Source of the DNA: Ottelia alismoides
Lineage: Eukaryota; Streptophyta; Magnoliopsida; Alismatales; Hydrocharitaceae
Assembly (NCBI GenBank): GCA_037367405.1
Contig: JAZKJV010002315.1
Coordinates: forward strand, 310,001 to 374,000
Direction: 5' to 3'
Length of the DNA stretch: 64,000 nucleotides
Under the pieces are notes generated by a model that saw only the letters and a program-made list of their open reading frames with translations, made no database searches and had not been told where the DNA came from. A program made the translations under genes and the position numbers. Below, in pieces: positions 1 to 10,960 of this stretch (position 1 is its first letter; every line of letters begins with the position of its first letter).

Positions 1-1736
1 CATCTCTATGAAATTAGAATTCATAACATGGAAATAATCATATTTACCAATGACCACCGAAGATATAATGATGATATAGTATCTCCTTTTTTTGTAGTTA
101 TATCAAAATTTTGATCCTATCAATCAATAGAAGGTCCTGACAACCATGCATGGCAACAACCCCGAATCCAGAACCAATTCCCAATTGAAAATCAAATTGA
201 ACAGAATGAAGAGATATAAAGATGTAACCCTGAACTTAAATGTGATAGAAATTTATGATCAAAAGATATCTAAATGCATGCATGGCAGAAAAGAGGGGTG
301 TAGGATTGTACAAAAACATGGATTGCAGCAAGAGGAGGGATAGATTGTACCTAAATTTCTTTAGAACTTGAAACTAAGTCTGCATGCAGTGCTTGAACTG
401 TTGCTGGACAGCAGAAGTAAGGTCTCTACTTTGGAAGAAAAAGTGGTTATAAGGGCTCCTACAGCTTTGGAAAGATGTTGCAGGAGAGGGGTTGTTCCCT
501 GGAGCAGTAGCAGCTACCCATGACATCAATTTCTTTGCCTTGAACGACAGTAGCTGCTGATTACTGCAACATGGAGTTGTTGTTTAAACAGTAGCAGAAC
601 TCCAATGGGTTTCTCGGCTGGAATTAGGAGAGAAAAATATGTAAATATCCATGGAGACAGCAAGAGGGGGGCTCAGATGTACCTTTGGATCTTCAAAATT
701 GGATGAAAGGTTTGCATCAAATAGCAACACTTTCATCAGCTAAAATCTATCAACTGCCTGCCGCATGCTGCAGCAGAAGATGGCTCTTCCAGATGTTTTT
801 TTTGGACAGTTATCATGGCTGCTACAGAGGCTTCAATACCTACAATCTTTGCTGGCATTGGATCTCCATCAGCTTGGGAGAAGGGAGCAGCAAGGAGTTG
901 CTGCTCCGGAGTAGAAACATGTCTCTAATTGAGGATGTTTGGCAGCAACAAGGGCTCCAGGCAGCTGTATCTGCAGCAGGGAAAAAATTCCCGCAATTTG
1001 ATAAGAAACGAGAATTGGATTCGGCTTCTCGGTGGAACTTTGGGGGAAAGGATTTGGGAGAAATTTGGAGGAGATAGGTGGTATAAATAAGGAGGAGAGG
1101 TGCCTTAGGTGTTGCCAGATGTAGGAGGAAAAATAGCCAAATGGAGGGAAGAAGATCCTGACGTAGAAAGGATTAGCAGACTGCTGTCTGCTTTTTATAA
1201 AAAAATATTTTTTTTATAAACAATAGCCCTCTTATATTTAGAAAATCGAAGTTGACCGTATACACACCTCGAGTGTCAGATTTTGGCGTACAATAGCTCG
1301 TTTTGATCGTCTCTAAACGACGATCAATATGAGTATAATATTCATATACTTTCGGTCGGGTTTTGAATACCCGAAATTTTCGGATGCAGTTTCTGTTTAA
1401 GATTAAATTTTGTAATTTAAAAATATCAAACGGCCTCCGATCGAGGAACAGTCGATTTCGTTGGTCTTAGTTTGTCGAATCAGATTTTTAGGTGGTCATG
1501 GTTTATTTCACGGTTTCCGAATTTGCGTCGCGGCTTTTTCGGACACGCATTACGATGCGATCGATTTTTGGTCAATTTTGCCCGAACAACTTTTAATTCA
1601 CAATCAATTGATTGATTTATATTATTTAACATTGATTATTAACTTTATTGAATTATACAAACCCTAATCGGATCGAGTTCGGGTTTGTGCAGATCTGGAT
1701 GTTACATCTATATAAGAAGCCCCTCACCCCATGTAT
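1..1736. other. Unclassified non-coding DNA
   Basis: I see no supportable gene here. Open frames are short and start inside low-complexity sequence. The part from about 1230 to 1710 has the texture of a plant LTR or leader (repeated TCG-rich words, and a possible TATATAAG at about 1710), but no LTR ends, primer site or target duplication could be found. Confidence 0.5.
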
Positions 1737-1900
1737 ACAACAACAAAGCCTTTTCCCGCAATTAAGTAGGGTCAGCTACATGGATTCTCTGCCTCCATTC
1801 AGATCTATCGTGGATCAATCCTGAGCTTATATCCACACAACTAAGATCCATTTGTATAGTCTCTTTCTAACACTTCTTGGGTCGTCCTCGCCCTCTCTTA
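1737..1900 (-). mobile_element. RTE-type LINE, 3' terminal fragment
   Basis: Read on the minus strand, 1899-1762 encodes the conserved C-terminus of plant RTE LINEs: a GRGRPKK motif, then GLIHDRSEWRQRIHVADPT and a stop at 1764-1762. One in-frame TAG follows GRPKKC. The stop is followed by a short tail that reads GGCTTTGTTGTTG on the minus strand, the usual RTE end. Only the last 45 or so codons remain, so this is a dead 5'-truncated copy. It abuts a gypsy fragment without a spacer. Confidence 0.75.
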
Positions 1901-2395
1901 GCCGTCTTGATCGGTAAAGATAGTCATTTTGGATCTAAGAATATATGATCTAAATTTGTCCAAGGCAAAAACTACGACTGGCATCTCTTTCTTTGTGGCA
2001 GTGTATTCCGGTGAGCGGCATCTAATGTACGGCTAGCATAGTGAATAGCAAATGGTACTCCATCCCTCCTCTGTCCCAGCACGGCCCCTACGGCAAAATC
2101 GGAGGCATCCGTCATCATCACGAATGGGAGATCAATCAAGCGACTAAAGGACAGGAACCTCAACAACTAGGTTCTTGAGAGTCTCAAAAGACGTAAGACA
2201 CTTATCATCTACAATGAACTTGGTGTCTTTCGTCAGCATATCAGTCAATGGTCGGGCAATCCGGCTGAAGTCGTGAATGAAACGTCGGTAGGAACCGGCA
2301 TGCCACAGAAAAGACCGTAACTGCTGCAAGTTGAACGGTGGATTGAGTTTCCTAATGATATCCAGCTTGGCCGGATCAACCTCCATGGGTCTAAA
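1901..2395 (-). pseudogene. Ty3/gypsy RT-RNase H fragment
   Basis: The minus strand encodes the end of a gypsy reverse transcriptase and the start of its RNase H. Recognisable blocks are EVDPAKLDIIRKLNPP, RSFLWHAGSYRRFIHDFS (family RSFLGHAGFYRRFI), TDASDFAVGAVLGQRRDG and YASRTLDAAHR, then VVFALDKFRSYIL at 1970-1925. The first two blocks and the RNase H block are in different frames, with a break near 2150. The block wording resembles the Athila/Tat side of gypsy rather than chromoviruses (inference). No LTRs, integrase or gag are attached. Confidence 0.8.
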
Positions 2396-2684
2396 ATTGG
2401 TGTCTAATCATTTTTCTATCATCATCACTGATGATACAGTAGCATTTCCTATACATATACATTACCTGTATTTGTGATGGATGGTTTCAAATGAGGCCAG
2501 CCCCATGCTGAATTACAAGTACTTTCGGCTTTACATGTTAATATTGTAATTTTAACTGAAAGTCTGCCTCATGACAAGCATGTTAATCTTTAATCAAATT
2601 CATTGAAAATGCTACGAGAGCTTATTATATTACAAGTGCAGATTTGTTGCAAAACGAACAGTTGGTAGAGAGCTTATTATTTTG
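2396..2684. other. Unassigned sequence
   Basis: No gene, repeat end or RNA gene can be supported between the gypsy fragment and the LINE fragment. The interval is AT-rich. Confidence 0.4.
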
Positions 2685-2789
2685 CAGATGCCTTCGCCGT
2701 TATGGTAGACTGGATATTTAGAAGGCAACTGATGCTGGATTTTGACCAATCGATATCTTTATCCATGTTTTTTAGTATGCAGATGATAC
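2685..2789 (+). pseudogene. LINE RT fragment, 5' piece (split at YADD)
   Basis: This is the short left piece of a plus-strand L1-type reverse transcriptase. It carries an ADAFAVMVD block (family ADALxxMVD) and, after a frameshift, a run ending TAT GCA GAT GAT AC at 2776-2789, which is the catalytic YADD box. The codon before YADD is TAG where the family has CAG (Gln). Copia A is inserted between the first and second halves of the next codon; the LINE continues at 9792. The 5' part of the LINE is missing. Confidence 0.75.
2785..2789. repeat. Target-site duplication of copia A (left)
   Basis: GATAC at 2785-2789 is repeated exactly at 9787-9791, directly outside the two LTR ends of copia A. Confidence 0.9.
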
Positions 2790-2938
2790 TGTTGGAAGAA
2801 ATGAGCATGAGAACTTGTTTATTCCAGAAAACCCTAGGCTCTCTTATATAGAGAAAGCCTGTGGATAAATTACATAAGGTGGAACAAGGAAAAATAAACA
2901 TAACAGACATGTACAAGAATACTAGAAATATCTCTACA
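2790..2938 (-). repeat. Copia A 3' LTR
   Basis: 149 bp, near-identical by eye to 9638-9786. It holds a TATATAG-type box in minus orientation (CTCTTATATAG on the plus strand). The minus-strand polypurine tract lies just upstream at 2939-2951. Confidence 0.9.
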
Positions 2939-2945
2939 CTCCCCC

Positions 2946-4350
2946 TCAAGATGGAGCATAGATGTCAATCATGCTTAGCTTGGAAGAGCATTTCTGAAAC
3001 GGCCCTCTGAGCAACGGCTTAGTAAAGATATCTTTAGTCTGCTCTCCTAAACGAACATGGGAAGTAGAAATCAAACCCTTCTGAATCATATCCCTTCTAT
3101 AGTGGCAATGTACCTCAATATGCTTCGTCTTTTCATGAAATGCAGGATTATTAACAATAAATAATGCTGCTTGATTGTCACATTGTAATTGCATGAGTAG
3201 AGGTACATCTATACGTAGATCTTCTAATATAAGCCCGAACCGACATCATCTCCGTACTTGCCTATGCCATGGCCCTGTACTCAAATTCAGCACTAGATCT
3301 AGCCACCATTGTCTGTTTCTTGCTTTTCCAAGAAACTAAGGAACTGCCAACAAACACTGCAAAACCAGAAGTAGATTTCCGGTCTCGAGGGCATCCTGCA
3401 TAATATAGCATCCATGTGTACCTGTCTGGGTTGTTCCATAAACTGACTCACCCGACTAACTGCAAAAACAATGTCAGGTCTAGTAATAGTAATATAGAGA
3501 AGCTTTTCCAACATTTCTCTATGTCTCCTTTTGTCAACTTCCTATGTATCATCTCCATATAACTTCATACTAGGATCCATGGGAGTGGTGGATGGTCGAC
3601 AATTGATCATACCTGTCTCAACAAGCATATATGTAATATATTTCCTTTGGGTCATCACAAGACCATGTGCATTCCTCGCAAATTCCAATCCCAGAAAGTA
3701 TCATAGAGTACCAAGATCCTTAGTCACAAACTGATGGCCTAAAAATGCTTTTGCCATCTTTATCCCCTGCATGTCATCTCCCGTAATCATCTACATATAC
3801 CATAATAACAACAGTACCTCTGGAAGTCTTTTGGACAAACAAAGAGTGGTCAGCACTTGATCTTATGAACCCTTACTTCTGTATTAGATCTAACAGTTTC
3901 TGAAACCATGCTCGCGAACTTTGTTTAAGATCATATACGTCTGTGTGAAGTCTACACACTATTCGACACTCCCCCTCAGCAGCAAACCCCGGATGCTGCT
4001 GCATGTAGACTTTTTCCTGTAGATCCCCATATAGAAAAGCATTTTAACATCAAGCTGGAACAAAAACCAATCACGGACCACAGCGGCTGACAGAAGAACG
4101 CGTAGAGTGGAATGACGTGCAACCGGGGAAAAGGTGTCCATATAATCCACGCCATAGGTCTAAGTGAATCCACATGCCATTATCCTTGCTTTCTAGCAAT
4201 CAAGGCTGCCATTCGCATTATACTTGATAGTAAAGACCCATTTATAACTGACCACAGAAGCTCCTGGGGGAGCAACAATCAAGCTCCATGTACCACGAGA
4301 CCGCAGGGCAGCCATTTCCTCCTCCATGGCTAACCTCCAACTGTTGTACT
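2946..4350 (-). pseudogene. Copia A pol: reverse transcriptase and RNase H
   Basis: Minus-strand RT starts near 4350 (TWSLIVAPPGAS, then YKWVFTIKYNANGS), continues with VDYMDTFSPVARHSTLR and the LDVK box at about 4055, and reaches an intact YVDD box near 3800. A small deletion directly after YVDD removes the following residues and shifts frame. The RNase H part ends in [24 protein letters not shown] and DIFTKPLLRGPF, with the stop at 2946-2948, a few bases from the polypurine tract. At least five frame breaks or stops separate the blocks, so no functional polyprotein is possible. Confidence 0.85.
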
Positions 4351-4969
4351 TCAAGGCATCCTAATAATTCCATGGTATCTCCACGGTAGATAAGGCAACA
4401 GCAAATTTCTGAAAATCACCAATTAGGCGATGGAATGAAACATGTGAAGCAAGTGGATCAGATGCACACGTCCGCCTAGACTTCCTCAAGGCAATAGGTA
4501 CATCCAAATCATCAGCAGTGTCCACATGTATGTCATTATCCTGCACTTGTGCATTGTCAGTCCCATCGTTACTAATATCATTTGGACATACCTGGGGCAT
4601 GGTGGATGAATGACGGCCTCCATGAGCAGGAGTCTGATGACGGGTATAAATTTCGGTAAAGGTGGGACTGGTGGTTGCGAAGGCGGTGGAGGTGGTGATG
4701 GTGGTGATACAGCATGAGTTGGTATGTTATCAGACAGAGACAAAGGAGGAGGTGGCACATAAATGTCATCATCATTCATCAGTAGTGGAAGGAGTCATCA
4801 TGTCACCTGTAGGCGGAAAATACATCAGTCTCAAAGAAGGTGACATCGACACTAACATAATATTTTTGTTTGCAGGATTGTAGCATCGGTAGCCCTTTTG
4901 AGTACGAGAGTACCCAAGAAATACACACTTGACAGCCATGGGTGAGAGCTTCTCGATCCCCGGAGTGAG
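4351..4969 (-). pseudogene. Copia A pol: integrase-RT linker
   Basis: Minus-strand sequence reads the variable proline-rich linker found between integrase and RT in this copia family, with a run of SPPSPPPPPSQPPVPPLPKF at about 4700-4650. Three different frames are open in short pieces. The plus-strand ORFs in this interval are shadows. Confidence 0.65.
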
Positions 4970-5820
4970 TTAATGGACAAAAGCAACTGAGCTAAAAATA
5001 CGAGGAGTTAGGGAAAACAATTTCCTGTCAGAAAAGACAACCGAAAGTGGAACTTTCTCAACCAATACAGAGGATGGCATACGATTGACTAGACAACATG
5101 CCATAAGAACAGCAACACCCCAAAAAGAGAGAGAAGCACAACTATGAATGAGTAAAGTCCGAGTTATATCAAGAAGAAGACAATATTTTCTTTCTGCAAC
5201 ACCGTTCTGTTGAGACGTGTAGGCACAAGTTGTTTGATGAATAATGCCACGAGACAAGAAGAAATGTGAAAGAACACGAGAGCAAACTGTGCGTACAATC
5301 TTCACACTAGAAGAAAAAATATTTCGGACTTCATTGATAAGATTTTTGATGGCATCCCCCGCTTCAGATTTATTTTTCAATAAAAAGATCCAAGACAATC
5401 TTGAGAAATCATCCACGACCACTAGATAAAACCGGTATCCCTGGTGATCAGGAACACGACTCGGGCCCCAAATGTCCACATGCAACAACTCAAAAGGGGA
5501 GCGACTGCTCTGAGACTCACTACTAGGGAAAGTAGATCTGTGATGCTTCCCCAATTGACACACTTCACACTGATAAGAAGACTTTGGTGAAATCTGAGAG
5601 AAGATATGGCGCAGCTTCTGAAGAGGGAGATGACCAAAACGCAGATGCCAAGTATAAGGAGAAGCAGTTCCACTGGATTGAGAGACACCAACATAGGATG
5701 TACGAACCAACCGATAAAGACTATCCTGATCACGGCCACAGTCAATCACCCTTCTCATTAGCATGTCCTGAAAAATGAGAGACGATGGGTCAAAAATAGT
5801 CTGACAATGCAAATCCTTAG
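4970..5820 (-). pseudogene. Copia A pol: integrase
   Basis: A single open minus-strand frame encodes most of a copia integrase. It holds the HHCC zinc motif (WHLRFGHLPLQKL then CEVCQLGKHH), the first catalytic Asp in LLHVDIWGPS, and the LVVVDDFSR block. Where the family has RTDNAxEF, this copy reads RTVCSRVL, so a short in-frame deletion has removed the second catalytic Asp. The third acidic block, SQQNGVAERK, is present. The N-terminal side is cut off at 5820 by the nested LTR element. The enzyme would be catalytically dead even if translated. Confidence 0.85.
5816..5820. repeat. Target-site duplication of nested LTR element (left)
   Basis: CTTAG, repeated exactly at 8216-8220. Confidence 0.93.
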
Positions 5821-6140
5821 TGTTAAGAAATAGGAAGCGGAAGCGAAAACATGGAAAAATGATAAAGAACAAGAAAGAACACAGTGGGATTTTAACGTGG
5901 AACCCTACTCCGTGAGGAGCGGGATGAAACCACGGGTTAAGTCCTCAAAGGGGCATATGCTTCACTGCTTTTTCTCAATGGATACAGGAGGTCTAGTGCT
6001 CCTTATATAGCCTCTCCAGAGCCTTCAAGTCCCACCACTAGACAATGTGGGACTAAACACTGGATGGGGTAAATGGATTTTCTCCAGGATCCATTTACCC
6101 TGCTACAACTCAATAGGCGCACATAACAACTACTCCAACA
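5821..6140 (-). repeat. Nested element 3' LTR
   Basis: 320 bp, same length as 7896-8215. It contains CTCCTTATATAGCC, a TATA-like box in plus orientation. Confidence 0.92.
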
Positions 6141-7895
6141 CTCCCCCTCAAGATGGAGCATGCAATGCTCAGCTTCGGCAAACAGAAAGAAACTGAACTA
6201 AACGCTACATGACACTACGGACAATATCAACCCAACGCGCACAATTGCAGCAGTCGAGGACGTTGCTTCTCATGCCGTGTAGGTGAGGAGGACGAACAGG
6301 CTAGAGTGTGAGTCTGTTGAATCTCCTCATCGAAGAGCATGCGCTCTGAATTGCGCCTGTCAGAGTCGCTGCAACTGGAAATGAGTCTCCTCGTCGGAGT
6401 ACTTTGGCCCGCCACAATAATGTGGACAAGTTGCTCCATCTCTGAAAAGGGTCTAACTGAAAAGGAGATGTGTCTGTGCAATCCTCATCGAAGTCCACAG
6501 TCGCAGGAGAATGGAGTCTGAAAAAGTCTCCTCTTCGGAAAACTGGGTCTCTCCCATCTGGCACAGAGAATGGTACACTACTCTGGTGTCCCTATGATAC
6601 CACATGAAAGCCCTTGCCAACATGGCATAGGGAATGGACCTCTACTCTGGAGTCCTTATGGCTCACAGGAAAACTCTGGCCAACAAAACAAGAAAGGATG
6701 GAGACCAGTGACAATGATGGCATACAAATGCTCATTTGAAAATGACCGATACATGTGCGTCTCTGAAACTGAGTCTCTCTCTGAAGAACTCGAAAATGGG
6801 TCACTCATCATGGAGTGCCTCGATCGTGGACTCTGACCAATTTTGTCGAGTCTGAAATAATCTAAACTGTAGAGTCTGGAATATCTGGTTGGCCTGTAAT
6901 CTGAAGTCTGGAGAATCTAGATAATCTGAAAAACTGGCCTCTGACTCCTTTTTTTGCTTTGCGTACGGTTTTTTTCCGGTGTACGTGCATTCCTCTCTCT
7001 TTTTTTAACGAAATAAATTTGGCCAAGTTGGGCCAAAGATGCATCAGCCCATTTGGGCTTTACAGAACATCTCCCCTCTCCTTTTTTTTGATTGACGCCC
7101 CCAGCCCAAACTGGCCATTACAATATTTTTTTTACAACGGCCCTGTGTTTTCGGCACTTTTCTTAATAAACAGGGCCATCGGGCCCCCTTTGATTCTTCC
7201 AACCCGCTAGGGTTCCCACAAGAACGCGTCAACAAAGAAAACCGCCGCCAAAAGATGGATGAAGGCTCGCCGCCTGAGGGCCTGGGGGTTGCGCCTCTCG
7301 ATGCTGAGGAAGCCAGGGGTTGCTGTTGGAGCGTGGACCTGCGGGGTGCGCCGCTCGAAGGTCTGTCGCCTGGGTGCGGGAGGGAGGGGCCAGATGCACG
7401 CTGGCGGGGCCGAGAGCTTCGCCAGATGCGTCGTCGCCTTGATGCCTGGGATGGGGAGCGCTCCACGCGGTGGAGCTCCACCACCTGGAGGTCAGGCTTG
7501 TTGCGCCTGGAAGTTGGGCCCGACATGGGGCTGCTCTTGATGGGGTTGCGCCTCCTGCGCGAGAAAGGTGGAGCAGGCAAGGGGTTTGGATGCGGCTAGA
7601 ATGGAGTCTGGCAAGGGTTTGCACTGCCTGGGCAGCACATACAGGAGTTCGTGGCACTGGGGCCAACTGATGCGCATCAGTTGCGCCGCCGATGGAGAAT
7701 CGTCGCCATGGCCTGCCTCTAACTGCACGGAGATAAACAGAAGGATCGAGGCCAAAAATAGGGTTTTCTTGGAAACCCTAGAATCTCTCGAAATGAACCC
7801 ATCTTGAATAATACAAATAATCCTTTAAAACCAAACGAATCTCGAACAAGATATTGAACATGAAATACTCGAGAAACGAACCTGCTCTGATACCA
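6141..7895 (-). other. Interior of the non-autonomous LTR element
   Basis: The interior is non-coding as far as I can tell. From 6230 to 6840 it is rich in short degenerate repeats of AGTCTG/AGTCTC. From 7230 to 7700 it is GC-rich, and open frames exist on both strands; the longest, minus 7580-7044, is rich in Pro, Arg and Ser. None has a known domain, and the overlap of long frames on both strands points to base composition rather than a gene. Confidence 0.6.
7881..7895 (-). other. tRNA-Met primer binding site (nested element)
   Basis: The minus strand reads TGGTATCAGAGCAGG directly downstream of the 5' LTR. Confidence 0.85.
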
Positions 7896-8215
7896 TGTTA
7901 AGAAATAGGAAGCGGAAGCGAAAACATGGAAAAATGATAAAGAACAAGAAAGAACACAACGGGATTTTAACGAGGAACCCGACTCCGTGAGGAGCAGGAT
8001 GAAACCACGGGAGAAGCCCTCAAAGGGGCATATGCTTCATTGCTTTTTCTCAATGGATACAAGAGGTCTAGGGATCCTTATATAGCCTCTCCAGAGCCTC
8101 CATGTCCCACCACTGGACAATGCGGGACTAAACACTGGATAGGGTAAACGGATCTTCTCTAGGATCCATTTACCCTGCTACAACTCAATAGGCGCACATA
8201 ACAACTACTCCAACA
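7896..8215 (-). repeat. Nested element 5' LTR
   Basis: 320 bp, flanked on the right by CTTAG at 8216-8220 and on the left by the primer site. Confidence 0.92.
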
Positions 8216-8220
8216 CTTAG

Positions 8221-9289
8221 TAAGCTGGCTAATAGAAAGTAAGTTCGTTGAAAATCTGGAGCATGCAAAACATTCTGTAGTCATATGGAGGGTGTCAAAT
8301 TGATCTCCCCCTGTCCAATGATGGGGGAATGAGTTCCATCAACTACTACCACCGATCTCCCTGGTGAGACTTCCATGTACGATGTAAACTTGTCTCTGTC
8401 TCGACAAAGATGATGTGTCACACAGGAGTCCATAATCCATTCTGAAACATCAGAATTGTGACATGATATAAATGCATAAGCGCTACCTGATGTGCTAGTT
8501 GTGGCTAACGTGCTAGCGAAGGCTGAAGCTGCTATGTCTGAGTGACCTCCTGGCGAATCAGTAGTGGGAGGCATGATATCTCGTAGTCTGGTGACAAGAT
8601 CCTCAAACCGCTGATCCGAAGTAGATGTCGGTGCAGGTACAACGTGCTCGACTATACGGGTTGATGCCGGAAAACCATGCATAGAATAGCATGTATCCTC
8701 CGTATTACCCAGGATATGACAGAAGGTGCATGGCTGACGGAATCGACCACCTCGACCACAAGGTCCACTGCCAAGAAAAGAAGATGCACCTCGGCCTCTG
8801 GAAGCTGCCATTGCTAAAGGAGGTGGAGTATTGGCAGTAGAAGGAACTATGATTCTGTTGAGCCGTCGATAGACTTCCTCCACGGGAGGAATAGTAGCAT
8901 CCGCCAAGATCTGCGAGCGAGCCGCATCATACTCCGGGTCAAGTGCCGCTAGTAAGATCCCCACCATCGTAGCATTCCGGAACGTCTTTTGTTGCTCAGG
9001 GGTCGCTGTCAGGGGAATGATATTGTAAAGCTTCTCTAACATCCCTCGTAGGGATGTATACAACGAATGCAACGGCTGGCCATTCTGCTTGACCGTAAAT
9101 ATGTCATGCTGAAGCTAGAGGATCTTGGTCTCGTTCCTCATCTGCGAGTATGCGCTTCTAACCATTGGACTTCATGAGACTCATGAACTGCATCACCCAG
9201 AGCTCGTAATTTATCCCATCCATTTTGACTATGGGCGTTGGACCTTTGAAAGAGTCGATGGAGGGCATGTCGACTTTGTTTTCTGACAT
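8221..9289 (-). pseudogene. Copia A gag and protease
   Basis: Minus-strand gag begins at ATG 9289 (MSENKVDMPS, then PIVKMDGINYELWVMQFM). A stop and an internal deletion near 9170-9130 remove the middle. It reopens with QPLHSLYTSLRGMLEKL and runs to 8281. The zinc knuckle reads CTFCHILGNTEDTC, with Asn where the CCHC His should be. The protease site reads WIMDSCVTHHL instead of WIMDSGAxHH, so the catalytic DSG triplet is altered. The frame then meets the nested element at 8220. Gag would not fold or bind RNA normally. Confidence 0.85.
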
Positions 9290-9621
9290 TGTTGCCGGAG
9301 ACGAAGAACTAGGGTTTGTATACCAATGAATAACTGTCTACATAAACATGTATGGAGTTGAGTGCATATGTAGACTTATGCACTCAAATCCATGAAGAAT
9401 AAGAAAGAGAAGGGGACGGCGCCGAGTGGAGAGGAGAGGTTGGGGGGTTCGACACCGAGAATAGAGGGGCGGGGGCGGTGCGCCGACGAGCTGGAAGCGA
9501 CGGCGCGTTGTGATAGGGAGGGGCGGCAACTGTGGGAGGGGTGGCAAGCTGTGGAAGGGTGGCGGGTCGGGAGGCGCGCCGAGAATAGAGGGCGGCGGAG
9601 GCTAGGTTAAGGATTTAGGGT
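9290..9621 (-). other. Copia A 5' leader
   Basis: A GC-rich untranslated leader lies between the primer site and gag ATG 9289. Small open frames on both strands are compositional. Confidence 0.6.
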
Positions 9622-9637
9622 GGAGGCTCTGATACCA
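9622..9637 (-). other. Copia A tRNA-Met primer binding site
   Basis: The minus strand reads TGGTATCAGAGCCTCC, adjoining the 5' LTR. Confidence 0.85.
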
Positions 9638-9786
9638 TGTTGGAAGAAATGAGAATGGGAACTTGTTTATTACAGGAAAACCTAGGCTCTCTTATATAGG
9701 GAAAGCCTATGGGTAAATTACATAAGGTGGAACAGGAAAAAATAAACATAATAGACAAGTACAAGAATACTAGAAATATCTCTGTA
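9638..9786 (-). repeat. Copia A 5' LTR
   Basis: 149 bp, followed by the target duplication GATAC at 9787-9791. Confidence 0.9.
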
Positions 9787-9791
9787 GATAC

Positions 9792-10960
9792 TATATTTTC
9801 TATGAAGGGTGGTGCGGCAGATGCAATAGAAATGTCCACAGTCCTTGACATTTTCGGAGAGCTCTCTGGAGATATCATTAATTGTGTTAAGTCTTCTTTC
9901 GCCTCATTTGGCCTCTCAGATCTGCAGATTGCGGATGGTGGGAGATTACTTGCTACTACTCGAAGATGTCTTTCCTCGTATTATTTAGGCTTGTTAATGC
10001 CCTGTATGGCAAGCAACGACATGTGGAGTTTCTTCCTCCTCATGAGAAGCTTGAGTGCAAGTTTTATGGCTGGGAAGCCACTTGTCTCCCCCTTGGCAGG
10101 TGCCCTGTGCTCTTAAAGATGGTGTTTTCCGATCTCTGTGTTTTTATCTCCACAAGACTTGTTTTAGCTGGGATTAATCAAGATTAGAATCGATAATGTG
10201 GAGATTTTTTTAGAGCAGTTTGGGGAGGGGGGAGCCCTTATGACATGGGAATCTATGATGCAGCCACTCAATGAGGGAGGTTTCGGTCTAACACCTTAAG
10301 GAGATCAATAAGGCCCCTTTGACAAAGTAGGTGATCCAGATCTAGAGCCCTAGAAAGGACTTGTTGTGTAGAATGGTGAGGAGCATTCGTGGGCTCTCCA
10401 TTCAATTCCCGAGCATGTATAAGGTGCATCCCTTGTCTTCATTGTTCTAGCGTGGTATATGTGTTCCTTCAAATCCATCTACACAGTTGAAGCAAGCAAT
10501 CTTCATTGTGTTTTTGCCCCTTTAGAATTCGATATGGTGATTTGCAAAGGTCTTTGTGCGAGGGAAGCTGATAACGAGGACCTATGGGGATGTTTGCACA
10601 TGAGGATGGCGTGATGTGTGCATTATGTCATGATGATATGGGAGATATTGACCACTTGTTTCTATACCGTGTGTGGGCTAGAGTTATTTGGGCTGAGGTT
10701 GTGATTGAGTGGATAGATGTGTCATCCTTGGATAATTTTTTCCTTCAAAAAATCCCTGGATGGTTTACGGTCCAACTTGGCTATTGCTCGATTTAGAGCA
10801 TTCGACGAACAATTGTGTCCTCTTGCTTTTGTTTTGGCTATTTAGGAGGCACGTAATGTGGAAATCTTACATGAGGGAAGATTCTGTGGAGAATATTCTA
10901 ACCATGCCTTGGGTCTTCGTGAGTCCTTTGTGTAATATGATATGTTAACCTGTGAGTATA
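9792..10960 (+). pseudogene. LINE RT fragment, 3' piece
   Basis: This continues the LINE broken at 2789. If copia A and one GATAC copy are removed, the reading frame runs YADDTIFSMKGG, then MSTVLDIFGELSG and KSSFASFGLSD, the standard palm-to-thumb order of plant L1 RT. After frameshifts it continues with GWEATCLPLG and, near 10610-10690, CALCHDDMGDIDHLFLYRVWA, the Cys/His zinc motif near the LINE C-terminus. Similarity fades near 10950. Many stops; dead copy with no poly(A) seen. Confidence 0.75.

Larger units (their letters stand above)
5821..8215 (-). mobile_element. Non-autonomous LTR retrotransposon inside copia A
   Basis: A structurally complete 2,395-bp element with two 320-bp LTRs (3' LTR 5821-6140, 5' LTR 7896-8215), TGTTAAG...CCAACA ends and a perfect CTTAG target duplication. 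The primer site at 7881-7895 reads TGGTATCAGAGCAGG on the minus strand, and the polypurine tract at 6141-6156 reads TTGAGGGGGAG; both match the copias around it. The 1,755-bp interior has no gag, protease, integrase, RT or RNase H. I counted about 20 differences between the LTRs by eye (about 94% identity). It is best read as a non-autonomous derivative moved by copia proteins in trans (inference). Confidence 0.92.
2790..9786 (-). mobile_element. Copia A: complete but dead Ty1/copia element with nested insert
   Basis: A minus-strand copia element bounded by 149-bp LTRs (5' LTR 9638-9786, 3' LTR 2790-2938; inner ends TGTTGG, outer end CTCTACA on the left) and a perfect GATAC target duplication. 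The primer site next to the 5' LTR reads TGGTATCAGAGCC on the minus strand, and the polypurine tract next to the 3' LTR reads TTGAGGGGGAG. Without the 2.4-kb insert at 5821-8220 the element is about 4.6 kb, normal for short-LTR Retrofit/Ale-like copias (lineage is inference). It sits in a LINE. Gag, integrase and RT all carry deletions or frame breaks, so it cannot be autonomous. Confidence 0.92.

Noticed and set aside
7044..7755. Overlapping ORFs up to 178 codons on both strands in the GC-rich part of the non-autonomous element
   Set aside because: Long frames on both strands in the same place, low-complexity composition and no domain; treated as compositional.
9392..9610. Plus-strand ORF in the copia A leader
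   Set aside because: Antisense shadow of a GC-rich untranslated leader.
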